Made by a program: the position numbers and the translations under genes. A DNA stretch of 41,317 nt, from assembly GCA_002256115.1 (NCBI GenBank), contig NKIK01000038.1:1-41317 (forward strand), read 5' to 3'. The first letter of the stretch is position 1. Each line of letters starts with the position of its first letter. Under the pieces are notes generated by a model. That model ran no database searches. It was not told the DNA's origin and worked only from the letters and a program-made list of their open reading frames with translations. Shown one piece after another: positions 1 to 7,729 of the stretch. Origin of the DNA: Burkholderiales bacterium PBB3 (GTDB taxonomy: Bacteria > Pseudomonadota > Gammaproteobacteria > Burkholderiales > Burkholderiaceae_C).

Positions 1-123
1 ACGCCTCAAACAAGGCCGAGCTGAACGGGAAAGCCGGAAAATCGCAGTCAGCGACCTCATATTGCATCGAAGAGGAGAAATTCAGGCTTTGCAACGGCCA
101 CGAATATTCTGCCGCGCAGACTC

Positions 124-1494
124 CTAGCCCAGCATCTTCTTGGGGTCTACCCACAGGTCATAGTCTTCCGCGCTGACATAGCCTAAGGCTAGCGCTGCTG
201 CGCGCAGCGTCGTGCCTTGGGCGTGCGCCTGCTTGGCAATACTGGCGCTGCGGTCGTAGCCAATGTGGGGTGCCAATGCCGTCACCAGCATCAGGGAATC
301 CTGCAGATTACTTTCTATGCGCGGGGTATTGGCTTGCAGGCCGGCAATGCAGTGGCGATCAAAGCTTTGCATGGCATCTGCCAGTAGCCGGATGCTGTCC
401 AGCACATTCAAGGCAATCAGCGGTTTGTAGGTGTTGAGTTCAAACTGGCCTTGGCTGGCCGCTATGCCAATCGCCACATCATGGCCCATGACTTGTGCAC
501 ACACCATGGTGAGTGCCTCCACCTGCGTCGGGTTCACCTTGCCCGGCATGATGGAACTGCCGGGCTCATTCGCAGGCAATTGCAATTCGCCCAGCCCGGC
601 GCGGGGGCCGCTACCCATCAGGCGCACATCGTTGGCGATCTTGGTCAGCGCAATGGCCAGCATTTTCAAACTGCCGTGCAGCAAGACCAGTGCTTCATGG
701 CCCGCCATCGCCGCAAAGAGATTGGACGCGGGGGAGAACTGCGCGCCCAACTGTTTGGAGAGCAGACGCGACACCCGCGCCCCAAATTCGGGGTGGGTAT
801 TGAGCCCCGTGCCCACGGCGGTGCCGCCCAGTGCCAGCGCAGATACAGCCTTTAGCGCGTGCCGTACGCTGCCTTCACACAAAGCCAACTGCGCCGCGTA
901 GCCACCAAACTCTTGCCCCAAACGAATCGGGGTCGCATCTTGAAGGTGGGTGCGCCCCACTTTGATGATTGCGTGAAAGCTGTCTGCCTTTTCCAGCAGG
1001 GATTGCTGAAGCTGGCCGAGCGCGGGCAACAACTGGTGGCTTACCCCCAAAGTGGCAGCTATGTGCATCGCGGATGGGAACACGTCATTGGATGACTGGC
1101 CCAGGTTGACATCGTCATTGGGGTGCACGGGCCGCTGTCCCGGCGTCTGCAGGCACAGGCTGGCCACCACCTCGTTCACATTCATATTGCTTTGGGTGCC
1201 CGATCCGGTTTGCCACACCGACAGCGGAAACTCAGCATCCCAGTGGCCCGATGCCACCTGGCGCGCCGCGCTGGCAATATGACCCGCCGTGTCGGCGTCC
1301 AGCAGCTGCAAATCAGCATTCACCTGGGCAGCGGCCCACTTGATCCACGCCAGGGCATGAATAACCTCCAGCGGCATGCGCTGGGAGCCGATGGCAAAGA
1401 AGTGCAGGCTGCGCGCCGTCTGCGCACCCCACAACACACCCTCGGGTACGTCAATCGTGCCAAAACTGTCGGTCAGGGTGCGCGTGGTCTTCAT
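124..1494 (-). CDS. fumC: Class II fumarate hydratase
   Basis: Catalyses reversible hydration of fumarate to L-malate in the TCA cycle, as a cytosolic iron-independent homotetramer. The 456-residue product matches the usual family length (about 460-467). It carries the fumarase/aspartase signature GSSIMPGKVN at residues 312-321, including the mobile SS loop, and GRTHLQDATP near residue 180 with the active-site His. The reading frame is open for 100 codons further upstream, but that extension has no family resemblance. The ATG at 1494 places the start exactly where family members begin (TRTLTDSFGTIDVPEG). No strong Shine-Dalgarno is visible. Transcribed divergently from the transglutaminase-like gene across a 192-bp gap. 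Argininosuccinate lyase and aspartase share the signature, but the overall sequence fits fumarase. Confidence 0.95.
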   Translation of the reverse strand: MKTTRTLTDSFGTIDVPEGVLWGAQTARSLHFFAIGSQRMPLEVIHALAWIKWAAAQVNADLQLLDADTAGHIASAARQVASGHWDAEFPLSVWQTGSGTQSNMNVNEVVASLCLQTPGQRPVHPNDDVNLGQSSNDVFPSAMHIAATLGVSHQLLPALGQLQQSLLEKADSFHAIIKVGRTHLQDATPIRLGQEFGGYAAQLALCEGSVRHALKAVSALALGGTAVGTGLNTHPEFGARVSRLLSKQLGAQFSPASNLFAAMAGHEALVLLHGSLKMLAIALTKIANDVRLMGSGPRAGLGELQLPANEPGSSIMPGKVNPTQVEALTMVCAQVMGHDVAIGIAASQGQFELNTYKPLIALNVLDSIRLLADAMQSFDRHCIAGLQANTPRIESNLQDSLMLVTALAPHIGYDRSASIAKQAHAQGTTLRAAALALGYVSAEDYDLWVDPKKMLG

Positions 1495-1686
1495 GGCGGC
1501 AGAGCAAAGCACTAAGTCTAAGACTTGCTGGCAATCCCACCGTGTGTTGGCGTACTGACGCCAGCACAGCCCACGCCTACAGTGCGCACATGGCACTTGC
1601 GTTCGCAAGAGATCCGCTTGCGGCCTGCCATTCAGCGGGCGCTCTGCCCAGTCTTTCCTTGGCCCAGCGCCACCACTGAGATCGCT

Positions 1687-2526
1687 ATGCACACTATTTC
1701 CCCAGACACCTCCGCCTTGCACTTGCGTGTGGGTTTTGAGATGGAATATCTCCTTCCCCAACCCACGCCGATGATCTTGGCCCTGAACATTCACTATTCA
1801 CGCGCCTCGGACCTGCAGCGGCCCGACTACCTGATCACCAGCCCTGCCGTGCCGGTGACCGCCTACCGCGATGCGTTTGGCAACTGGTGCAGCCGCTTGG
1901 TGGCACCGGCGGGCAGCTTTGTATTGCGCGCCGATGCGGTGCTGCGCGACCATGGCTTGCCAGATGCCTACGAACCCTGGGCCCAGCAGATACCTGTGGA
2001 GCACTTGCCCGAGGCTACATTGGTCTACTTGCTAGGCAGCCGCTACTGCGAAACAGACCAACTCAGTGCCGTAGCCTGGCAGTTGTTTGGCAACTCCCCC
2101 ACGGGCTGGGACCGAGTGCAGGCCATTTGTGATTTTGTGCACCAGCACATCGAGTTTGGCTATCACCACGCGCGGCGCACCCGCACCGCCTGGGAGGCCT
2201 ATGCCGAAGGCCAGGGTGTGTGCCGCGACTACGCCCACCTGGCTATTGCCTTTTGCCGCTGCATGAATATTCCGGCGCGTTATTGCACCGGCTACCTGGG
2301 TGATATCCGCATTCCTGCGGTGCCCGGCCCCATGGACTTTGCCGGTTGGTTTGAGGCCTATTTGGGTGACCGCTGGTACACCTTTGATGCACGCAACAAC
2401 ACGCCGCGCATTGGGCGTGTGCTGATGGCACGTGGGCGCGATGCTTGCGATGTGGCACTGACCAACACCTTTGGTCCCAATACCCTGCAGCGCTTTAATG
2501 TGTGGGCGGACGAAATACAGCTCTAA
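1687..2526 (+). CDS. Transglutaminase-like cysteine protease-fold protein
   Basis: 279-residue protein of the bacterial transglutaminase-like superfamily: an N-terminal beta region (residues 1-115), then the transglutaminase core. The nucleophile motif GVCRDYAHLA lies at residues 177-186 with Cys179. The third triad segment is WYTFDARNN with Asp234. Where many family members have HAW.E for the catalytic His, this protein reads DFAGWFEAY (residues 217-225), so that position appears to be Ala219. The ATG at 1687 was chosen because the 54 codons upstream do not resemble the family. Members are often annotated as peptidases or amidases, and their substrates are largely unknown. A strong terminator follows directly. 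Monocistronic by appearance. Confidence 0.85.
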   Translation: MHTISPDTSALHLRVGFEMEYLLPQPTPMILALNIHYSRASDLQRPDYLITSPAVPVTAYRDAFGNWCSRLVAPAGSFVLRADAVLRDHGLPDAYEPWAQQIPVEHLPEATLVYLLGSRYCETDQLSAVAWQLFGNSPTGWDRVQAICDFVHQHIEFGYHHARRTRTAWEAYAEGQGVCRDYAHLAIAFCRCMNIPARYCTGYLGDIRIPAVPGPMDFAGWFEAYLGDRWYTFDARNNTPRIGRVLMARGRDACDVALTNTFGPNTLQRFNVWADEIQL

Positions 2527-2544
2527 CTACAGCGCCACAAAGCA

Positions 2545-2577
2545 GAAAAGCCCTGTTTCCAGGGCTTTTCTTTTTTT
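2545..2577 (+). terminator. Rho-independent terminator of the transglutaminase-like gene
   Basis: Perfect 11-bp stem (2545-2555 with 2560-2570), 4-nt loop, followed by a run of seven T on the plus strand. It sits 19 bp after the stop codon and separates this gene from the convergent lipoprotein gene. Confidence 0.9.
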
Positions 2578-2593
2578 GGGGGGGGTGCGCGGC

Positions 2594-4702
2594 TTAGTTC
2601 GCTGTGCCGGTAGTCCAGCTGATGATGAAGTCGTCGTTCATCGCATTGCCGCTCAGATCACTGACACCACCCAAGCTGCCTTTGAGGGTCACGGTGTAAC
2701 GCGTGTTGGGCTTGAGCAATGTGTTTGGCGTGAAAACCAAATTCAGCCCGCCGTAAGAGACGAAGCCTTGCACCGGTGTTGTGCCATCGGAGACCACAAA
2801 ATTGGCGGTCGTAGCGGTCAAGGGGTCAATGCTCTCACTCAGCGTCAGGCCGGGTCTTGCGCTCAGTGGCACATTGGTTGCACCGGTGGCTTGGGTGGAG
2901 GCGATCACATACGGCGCAGCGGTGTCAGTCACGGCACTGGTTTTGAAGCTGTAGACATAGTTCCCCGCCAAGGCGTTGCCCACGCGATCCGTCACATCCC
3001 CACGGCCGCCTTCAATCGTCACGGTATAGGTGGTGTTGGGTGTCAGATTGCTCTGCGGCAGGAAGACCACCGTTTCACCCACGGGGTACAGGCTGCCCGG
3101 GATGGATGTGGTGCCGTTCCTGACCTGAAAGTTGTTGTTCGTGATGGTCAGCGGGTCGATTGGCTCGCTGAAAAGTACGCCAATTTTGGTGTTGATAGGC
3201 ACCCCAGCACCACCGTTGTCAGCCAGCGTGGTCAGCACCGTAGGCGCGGTCAGATCAGCCGCTGGGCCGGTCGTCCAGTTGGCGACAAAATCCGCAGCCA
3301 GGCGGTTGCCTGACAAGTCGGCCACGCCGCTCGCACCGCCCTTGACGGTGGCGGTATAGCGCGTGCCTGGCAGCAGGTTGATCAGGGGCACAAACACGGC
3401 CTGGGTACCGGTGTAGTTCACCGTGCCAGCGACCCGCGTGGTGCCGGTGGTCAGTACAAAGTTGTTGTTGGTCACCGTCAGCGGGTCCATGGCCTCACTG
3501 AAGCTCATGCCAACCCGGGTGTTGATCGCTACGTTCGTGCTGCCGTTGACGTAGTTAGTCCCCAGCACGATGGGTGCTACGGCGTCCGCTGCGGCACCAG
3601 TGGTCCAGCGGATCACATAGTCTTGGGCCAAGGGGTTGCCCGCCAAATCGGTGACGCCGCCGTTTCCGCCTTTTAGCGTCATCGTGTAGGTAGAGCTCGG
3701 CGCCAGCTGGCTGGTCGGAATGAAGACTACATTCACACCGGTGTACTGGATGGTGCCGGCAATTGGCGTGCTGCCCAAGCTCAATTGGAAGTTAGCCGCC
3801 GTAAAGGTGAGCGGGTCCATGCCTTCACTGAAGGTGGCTCCGATTTTGGTGTTCACAGCAACATTGCCGCCGCCGTTGACCTGGTTGGTGCCGATGACAG
3901 TCGGGGCGATTGCGTCTGACGTGGCCCCTGTCGACCAGCCAATCACAAAGTCATTGACCAGAGCGTTGCCAGCCAAATCAGTGACGCCTCCAGCTCCACC
4001 TTTGACGGTGACGGTGTAGGCGGTGTTGGGTTTGAGCGCGACGGTAGGCTGAAACACGGCGCTGACATCGATGTAGGAGAGTGCGCCTGCCAACTTGGTA
4101 CCTGTAGCCGTTTCGGTCACCACAAACGTGTTGGCATTGATCGACAGCGGGTTTATGGGTTCACTGAAAGTGGCCCCCACTTTGGTGTTGAACGCGACAT
4201 TCGTTTGCCCGTTGGTGTTGATGGTGCCGGTCACCGTGGGTGGCACGGTCTCAAAGGGCGCAGCGGTGTTGAAGGTCCACACATAGTCAGCGGCCAAAGC
4301 CATGCCGATGGTGTCTTTTGCGGCCTGGGTAATGCGCGCAGTGCAGGTCGAAGACGCGGGCAGCACCTCGGTGGCAGCCAGTGTCAAGGTGGCCATGCTG
4401 GCCACCGTGGTGTAGCTAACGGCCCCGGTGATAGCAACATTGCCTGGGCAAGTCAGCTTAAAAGTTGCAGCGCTCAGGCTGCTGGCATCCATGAATTTAG
4501 AGAACCCGGCGGTCAGAACTTTGGTGGACGTCGACACATTGGTCGCACCCATGGCTGGCACGGTGGACAGCACGGTGGGCGCTACTTCGGCTGGTTTGTT
4601 GTCGCTGCCGCTGCCTCCGCCTCCGCAGCCATACAGAGCCAAGCTAATCGAAGTCAGCAGGGTGGGCAACCGGTAGTTGCGAGAGAAAGAGTAGTGGGCC
4701 AT
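2594..4702 (-). CDS. Ig-like (Big_5/SbsA-type) repeat lipoprotein
   Basis: 702-residue predicted surface or periplasmic lipoprotein. The N terminus is a lipoprotein signal peptide ending in LALYGC, followed by a Gly/Ser-rich linker. The rest consists of six tandem domains of about 100-110 residues. Each begins PTV-like, contains (N)V..NTK(I/V)GA.FSE.(I/M)DPL and ends N..YT(V/A)T(V/L)KGG..GV.DL.GN, the typical SbsA Ig-like (Big_5) pattern. Internal repeats 2-5 are closely alike. The ATG at 4702 is preferred over one at 4747 because an AAGGA ribosome site lies about 10 nt before it and the signal peptide then starts correctly. Function unknown; such proteins are usually adhesive or structural. 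The gene is read toward the transglutaminase-like gene. Confidence 0.85.
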   Translation of the reverse strand: MAHYSFSRNYRLPTLLTSISLALYGCGGGGSGSDNKPAEVAPTVLSTVPAMGATNVSTSTKVLTAGFSKFMDASSLSAATFKLTCPGNVAITGAVSYTTVASMATLTLAATEVLPASSTCTARITQAAKDTIGMALAADYVWTFNTAAPFETVPPTVTGTINTNGQTNVAFNTKVGATFSEPINPLSINANTFVVTETATGTKLAGALSYIDVSAVFQPTVALKPNTAYTVTVKGGAGGVTDLAGNALVNDFVIGWSTGATSDAIAPTVIGTNQVNGGGNVAVNTKIGATFSEGMDPLTFTAANFQLSLGSTPIAGTIQYTGVNVVFIPTSQLAPSSTYTMTLKGGNGGVTDLAGNPLAQDYVIRWTTGAAADAVAPIVLGTNYVNGSTNVAINTRVGMSFSEAMDPLTVTNNNFVLTTGTTRVAGTVNYTGTQAVFVPLINLLPGTRYTATVKGGASGVADLSGNRLAADFVANWTTGPAADLTAPTVLTTLADNGGAGVPINTKIGVLFSEPIDPLTITNNNFQVRNGTTSIPGSLYPVGETVVFLPQSNLTPNTTYTVTIEGGRGDVTDRVGNALAGNYVYSFKTSAVTDTAAPYVIASTQATGATNVPLSARPGLTLSESIDPLTATTANFVVSDGTTPVQGFVSYGGLNLVFTPNTLLKPNTRYTVTLKGSLGGVSDLSGNAMNDDFIISWTTGTAN

Positions 4703-5052
4703 AGCGTGTTCCTTACACAGGGGCTGGACCATGGCGAAGAGCGTCACGAACTTCCAGCTGGTCCCAGTTTCAACTTTGGCCGCCTGGCCGTATGTGCGAC
4801 GGCTAACAGTATTCGTGGCCCTGTCTCTTTCGTGCTACGTTGATTCGCGCCCCTATGAAAAATAAGCCAAACAGGCCATTCAAGCCGTGGATAGTGCGGG
4901 AGCAGCTATAAAAGGTATAGCAAGCTAAATTTTGGGGGAGTGGGGTGCCAGGCAAAACCTGGCCCAGGGCAAGCCCATGGCACCGGCTGCTAGGGCCGGG
5001 CTGGGGTGCCTGGTGGGGTGGGCGCGTGCAGAACGCAAACGCCCGCTGGCAG
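4703..5052. other. Gene-free spacer holding one dispersed repeat copy
   Basis: About 350 bp upstream of the lipoprotein gene and downstream of the coiled-coil gene. Short open frames here show no ribosome site or recognisable protein. The only structured element seen is repeat copy A at 4871-4921. The promoter of the lipoprotein gene should lie here, but I cannot place it confidently. Confidence 0.6.
4871..4921 (+). repeat. Dispersed repeat, copy A
   Basis: Contains the core GCCGTGGATAGTGCGGGAGC and ends in a perfect 6-bp hairpin GCTATA-N5-TATAGC (4905-4921). One of eight family members in the window. Intergenic. Confidence 0.8.
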
Positions 5053-5352
5053 TTACTTGATTTGTGACTTGAAGTGGTTGAACGAGCTAACCAAAGCATC
5101 ACGCACTTTTTCCATTTCGGTGACCATGGAATCCCAACCGTCTTCTGCGGTGGTCTTCATGGATTCCAATTTCTGGCCAGCCAGTGCGGACTGTTCACGC
5201 AGCTTGACGATTTCTTCTTTGTATTTGTCACGTGCATCGTCGCGGGCATCTTTGGCCTTGGTTTCCAGTTCGTCCATGGTTTCACGCATGGTTTCGTTCA
5301 TTTCAGCAATTTGCAGATTCATCTTGGCGATGTAGACGTCTTTTTTGGACAT
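5053..5352 (-). CDS. Small coiled-coil protein of unknown function
   Basis: 99-residue highly charged protein, predicted helical almost throughout (residues 5-95), with heptad-like spacing in MNETMRETMDELETKAKDAR. No Cys, no signal peptide and no membrane segment, so probably cytosolic or periplasm-excluded. Start at ATG 5352 is supported by AAAGGA about 8 nt upstream. Transcribed divergently from the exported Cys-pair protein across 238 bp. I do not recognise a named family. The composition resembles small stress-associated or apolipoprotein-like coiled coils. Confidence 0.75.
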   Translation of the reverse strand: MSKKDVYIAKMNLQIAEMNETMRETMDELETKAKDARDDARDKYKEEIVKLREQSALAGQKLESMKTTAEDGWDSMVTEMEKVRDALVSSFNHFKSQIK

Positions 5353-5590
5353 GGTAGTTTTCCTTTAAGAGGGGTTGCTTGGGGTCATGTCGCAGTACAC
5401 ATGGATGCGCACTGCTAACGGTTCCCAGCTTAGGACGCCCAGGCCCCAGGGTCTGTGCGCTGCACAACAGAAGATATTTTTAGGCGTTGGGCAGTGTTTG
5501 GCGGCGTTTGGTGCCGTGTGTGTTGGCATACAGACGCACGGTGCGCGTCGTCCTATGGTCGGGGTTCACTTTTACCAACCAAGGACTTTC

Positions 5591-6169
5591 ATGAAATCAT
5601 TTCCCTACAACATCCTCGCTATCGCATTGCTCAGCAGCGTCGCACTGGGCGCTTCGGCCCAGGCCATGACCAAGCCTGAATACAAAGCGCAAGAGGAAAA
5701 AATCGAGAGCAACGCCAAGATGTCCAAAGACGCTTGCGGCAAGCTGGCAGGTCAGCTCAAAAATGTGTGCCTCGTAGAAGCCAAAGGCACCAGCCAAGTG
5801 GCCAAGGCAGACCTGGAAGCGAGCTACAAGCCCAGCGTATCGACTCGCTACAAAGCCCATGTTGCCAAAGCCGATGCCGCCTACGACCTGGCCCGCGAGC
5901 ATTGCAACGAAAAGACCGCCAATGAAAAAGATGTGTGTGTGAAGGAAGCCAAGGCCGTGCAGACCGCTTCGCTGGCAGACGCCAAGGTGCAACAAAAAAC
6001 GACGGAAGCCAACATCAAGGCCACTGAGAAAAAGATCGATGCCAACGTGACCGCCATGGAAGACAAAAACACCGCCAACTACAAAGTGGCCTATGAGAAG
6101 TGCGACAGCTTTGCCGGTGCCCCTAAAACCACTTGCCAAGAACAAGCCAAAAAAACCTACGGAAAGTAA
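5591..6169 (+). CDS. Exported helical protein with three CX10C pairs
   Basis: 192-residue protein with a Sec signal peptide (residues 1-25, cleavage after AQA). The mature part is Lys/Ala/Glu-rich and probably helical. It contains exactly six cysteines in three equally spaced pairs: C49/C60, C105/C116 and C171/C182, each separated by ten residues. This suggests periplasmic disulfide-closed helical hairpins. Start at ATG 5591 is set by AAGGA 6-7 nt upstream and by the signal peptide; the longer in-frame extension is not protein-like. It probably forms an operon with the DUF883-like gene, which starts 3 nt after this stop. No function assigned. Confidence 0.8.
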   Translation: MKSFPYNILAIALLSSVALGASAQAMTKPEYKAQEEKIESNAKMSKDACGKLAGQLKNVCLVEAKGTSQVAKADLEASYKPSVSTRYKAHVAKADAAYDLAREHCNEKTANEKDVCVKEAKAVQTASLADAKVQQKTTEANIKATEKKIDANVTAMEDKNTANYKVAYEKCDSFAGAPKTTCQEQAKKTYGK

Positions 6170-6172
6170 GCC

Positions 6173-6445
6173 ATGACTAATCTACAAACCAACTCCACTG
6201 TGCAACCTATGGCTCAGGCGCTAGTCGCCAAGGCGCATGCCGTGGCAGACCAGGCGGATACGCTGGCACATCGCGGCCTGGACGCCGTCGTGCAGCGCTC
6301 GCAAGCACTGGTGCAATCGGGGCAAAACGCCCAGGACGCCACAGTGGCCTATATCCACCGCGAACCCGTGAAGTCCGTTCTGATCGCAGCGGCCGCCGGT
6401 GCTGGTTTGATGGCGGTATTGACCTTGCTAGCCCGCCGCAACTAA
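6173..6445 (+). CDS. ElaB/YqjD-like (DUF883) membrane-anchored protein
   Basis: 90-residue protein: an N-terminal amphipathic helix rich in Ala and Gln (residues 10-60), then a short YIHREPVKS linker and one C-terminal membrane segment (about 67-87) ending in ARRN. This is the layout of the ElaB/YqjD/DUF883 family, inner-membrane proteins reported in E. coli to associate with ribosomes in stationary phase. The start is 3 nt after the previous stop, with GGAAAG upstream overlapping the end of that gene, which indicates translational coupling. Confidence 0.75.
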   Translation: MTNLQTNSTVQPMAQALVAKAHAVADQADTLAHRGLDAVVQRSQALVQSGQNAQDATVAYIHREPVKSVLIAAAAGAGLMAVLTLLARRN

Positions 6446-6471
6446 AGCCAAACCCGGCTGAGCACCCCGGT

Positions 6472-6499
6472 ACCGCCCAGCGCTACACGCCTGGGCGGT
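6472..6499. terminator. Possible terminator hairpin after the DUF883-like gene
   Basis: Perfect 9-bp inverted repeat ACCGCCCAG / CTGGGCGGT with a 10-nt loop, 26 bp after the stop codon. No T-run follows, so intrinsic termination is uncertain. Confidence 0.4.
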
Positions 6500-6613
6500 C
6501 ATCGCGCAGCCTGCAGTGGGATGCCCCTCCTGGTGGCAGTCCCTTGCTTCCAGGGCGTGAAAGATGCCTGCACCCTACGGGACAATGGCCCTCCCACTTT
6601 CACATCCATCCCC

Positions 6614-7618
6614 ATGAATGAATTGAACACAGTCAAGCTGTCCATGCTCGACCTCGTCTCCGTGCGCGAGGGCAGCTCGGTGGCCGATGCCTTGGGCGTC
6701 GCCCTGCGCACCGCCCAACACGCTGACCAGCTGGGCTTCGAGCGCTACTGGGTGGCCGAACACCACAATATGCCGGGCATCGCCAGCTCAGCCACCGCCG
6801 TAGTGGTCGGGCACTTGGCGGCGGGTACCCAGCGTATCCGCGTCGGCTCGGGCGGCATCATGCTGCCCAACCATGCGCCCTTGGTGGTAGCTGAGGCCTT
6901 TGGCACGCTGGCCGAGCTCTTCCCCGGTCGTATTGACTTGGGCCTGGGCCGCGCCCCCGGCACCGATGCCATGACCATGCGCGCCCTGCGCCGCGACCGG
7001 CAAGAAACCGAGGCCGACTTCCCGCGCGATGTGGCCGAGCTGCAGCGCCTGCTAGGCCCCGCCCAGCCCGGCCAGGCCCTGGTCGCCAACCCCGGCGCGG
7101 GCACCAACGTACCCATCTGGCTCTTAGGTTCGAGCTTGTTCTCGGCCCAGTTGGCGGCAGAGCGCGGCTTGCCCTTCGCCTTTGCCTCGCACTTCGCACC
7201 CCGCATGCTGCTGGATGCCCTGGCCATTTACCGCAGCCGCTTTCGCCCCTCCGCGATCTTGCGCCAGCCCTACGTGGCGATTGGCGTGCCCGCCATAGCG
7301 GCCCCCACGGACGAAGAGGCCGACTTTTTGGCCAGCAGCACCTACCAGCGGGTGCTGGGCATCTTGCGCGGCGAGCGCCGCTGCATGCCAGCCCCTGTAG
7401 CCGGGTTCCTGTCGCAACTGGCCCCCCAAGAGCGCGCTGCCATTGGCGACTTTTTAGCCGCCGCCGTCATTGGCGGGCCGGATACCGTGCATCGGGGACT
7501 GCAGGCCTTGCAGCAAGCCACCCAGGCCGATGAATTCATCCTGGTCTGCGATGTGTTTGACCCCGCGCTGCGCCTACGATCTCTGGACCTGCTGCTTGAG
7601 GCCAAAAACAGGGTTTGA
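6614..7618 (+). CDS. LLM-class (luciferase-like) flavin-dependent oxidoreductase
   Basis: 334-residue TIM-barrel enzyme of the bacterial luciferase-like monooxygenase superfamily, MsnO8/YhbW-like group. Typical landmarks: [13 protein letters not shown] at the N terminus, RYWVAEHHN (about residues 45-53), [17 protein letters not shown] (about 78-95) and [10 protein letters not shown] (about 115-124). These enzymes use reduced FMN; the substrate cannot be predicted. The ATG at 6614 gives the standard family N terminus. The last nine codons (LLEAKNRV and stop) lie inside dispersed repeat copy B, so the native C terminus was probably replaced or extended by the repeat. Confidence 0.85.
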   Translation: MNELNTVKLSMLDLVSVREGSSVADALGVALRTAQHADQLGFERYWVAEHHNMPGIASSATAVVVGHLAAGTQRIRVGSGGIMLPNHAPLVVAEAFGTLAELFPGRIDLGLGRAPGTDAMTMRALRRDRQETEADFPRDVAELQRLLGPAQPGQALVANPGAGTNVPIWLLGSSLFSAQLAAERGLPFAFASHFAPRMLLDALAIYRSRFRPSAILRQPYVAIGVPAIAAPTDEEADFLASSTYQRVLGILRGERRCMPAPVAGFLSQLAPQERAAIGDFLAAAVIGGPDTVHRGLQALQQATQADEFILVCDVFDPALRLRSLDLLLEAKNRV

Positions 7619-7657
7619 AGCCGTGGATAGTGCGGGAGCAGCTATCAATAGGATAGC
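7591..7657 (+). repeat. Dispersed repeat, copy B (long form)
   Basis: 67-bp long form, closely matching copy C over its whole length from GCTGCTTGA to the hairpin GCTATC-N5-GATAGC (7641-7657). It covers the final codons and stop of the oxidoreductase gene. Confidence 0.85.
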
Positions 7658-7729
7658 GATCTGCTTCTAATTCAGCGCCAATCAGTGCTTAGGCTATCCT
7701 CTGCGCTGCCTCACCCACCCTAGTTAGAC

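Noticed and set aside
2..126. Open frames reading into the window from its left edge
   Set aside because: Two plus-strand frames are open but neither gives recognisable protein, and the neighbouring gene is on the other strand; a partial gene cannot be supported.
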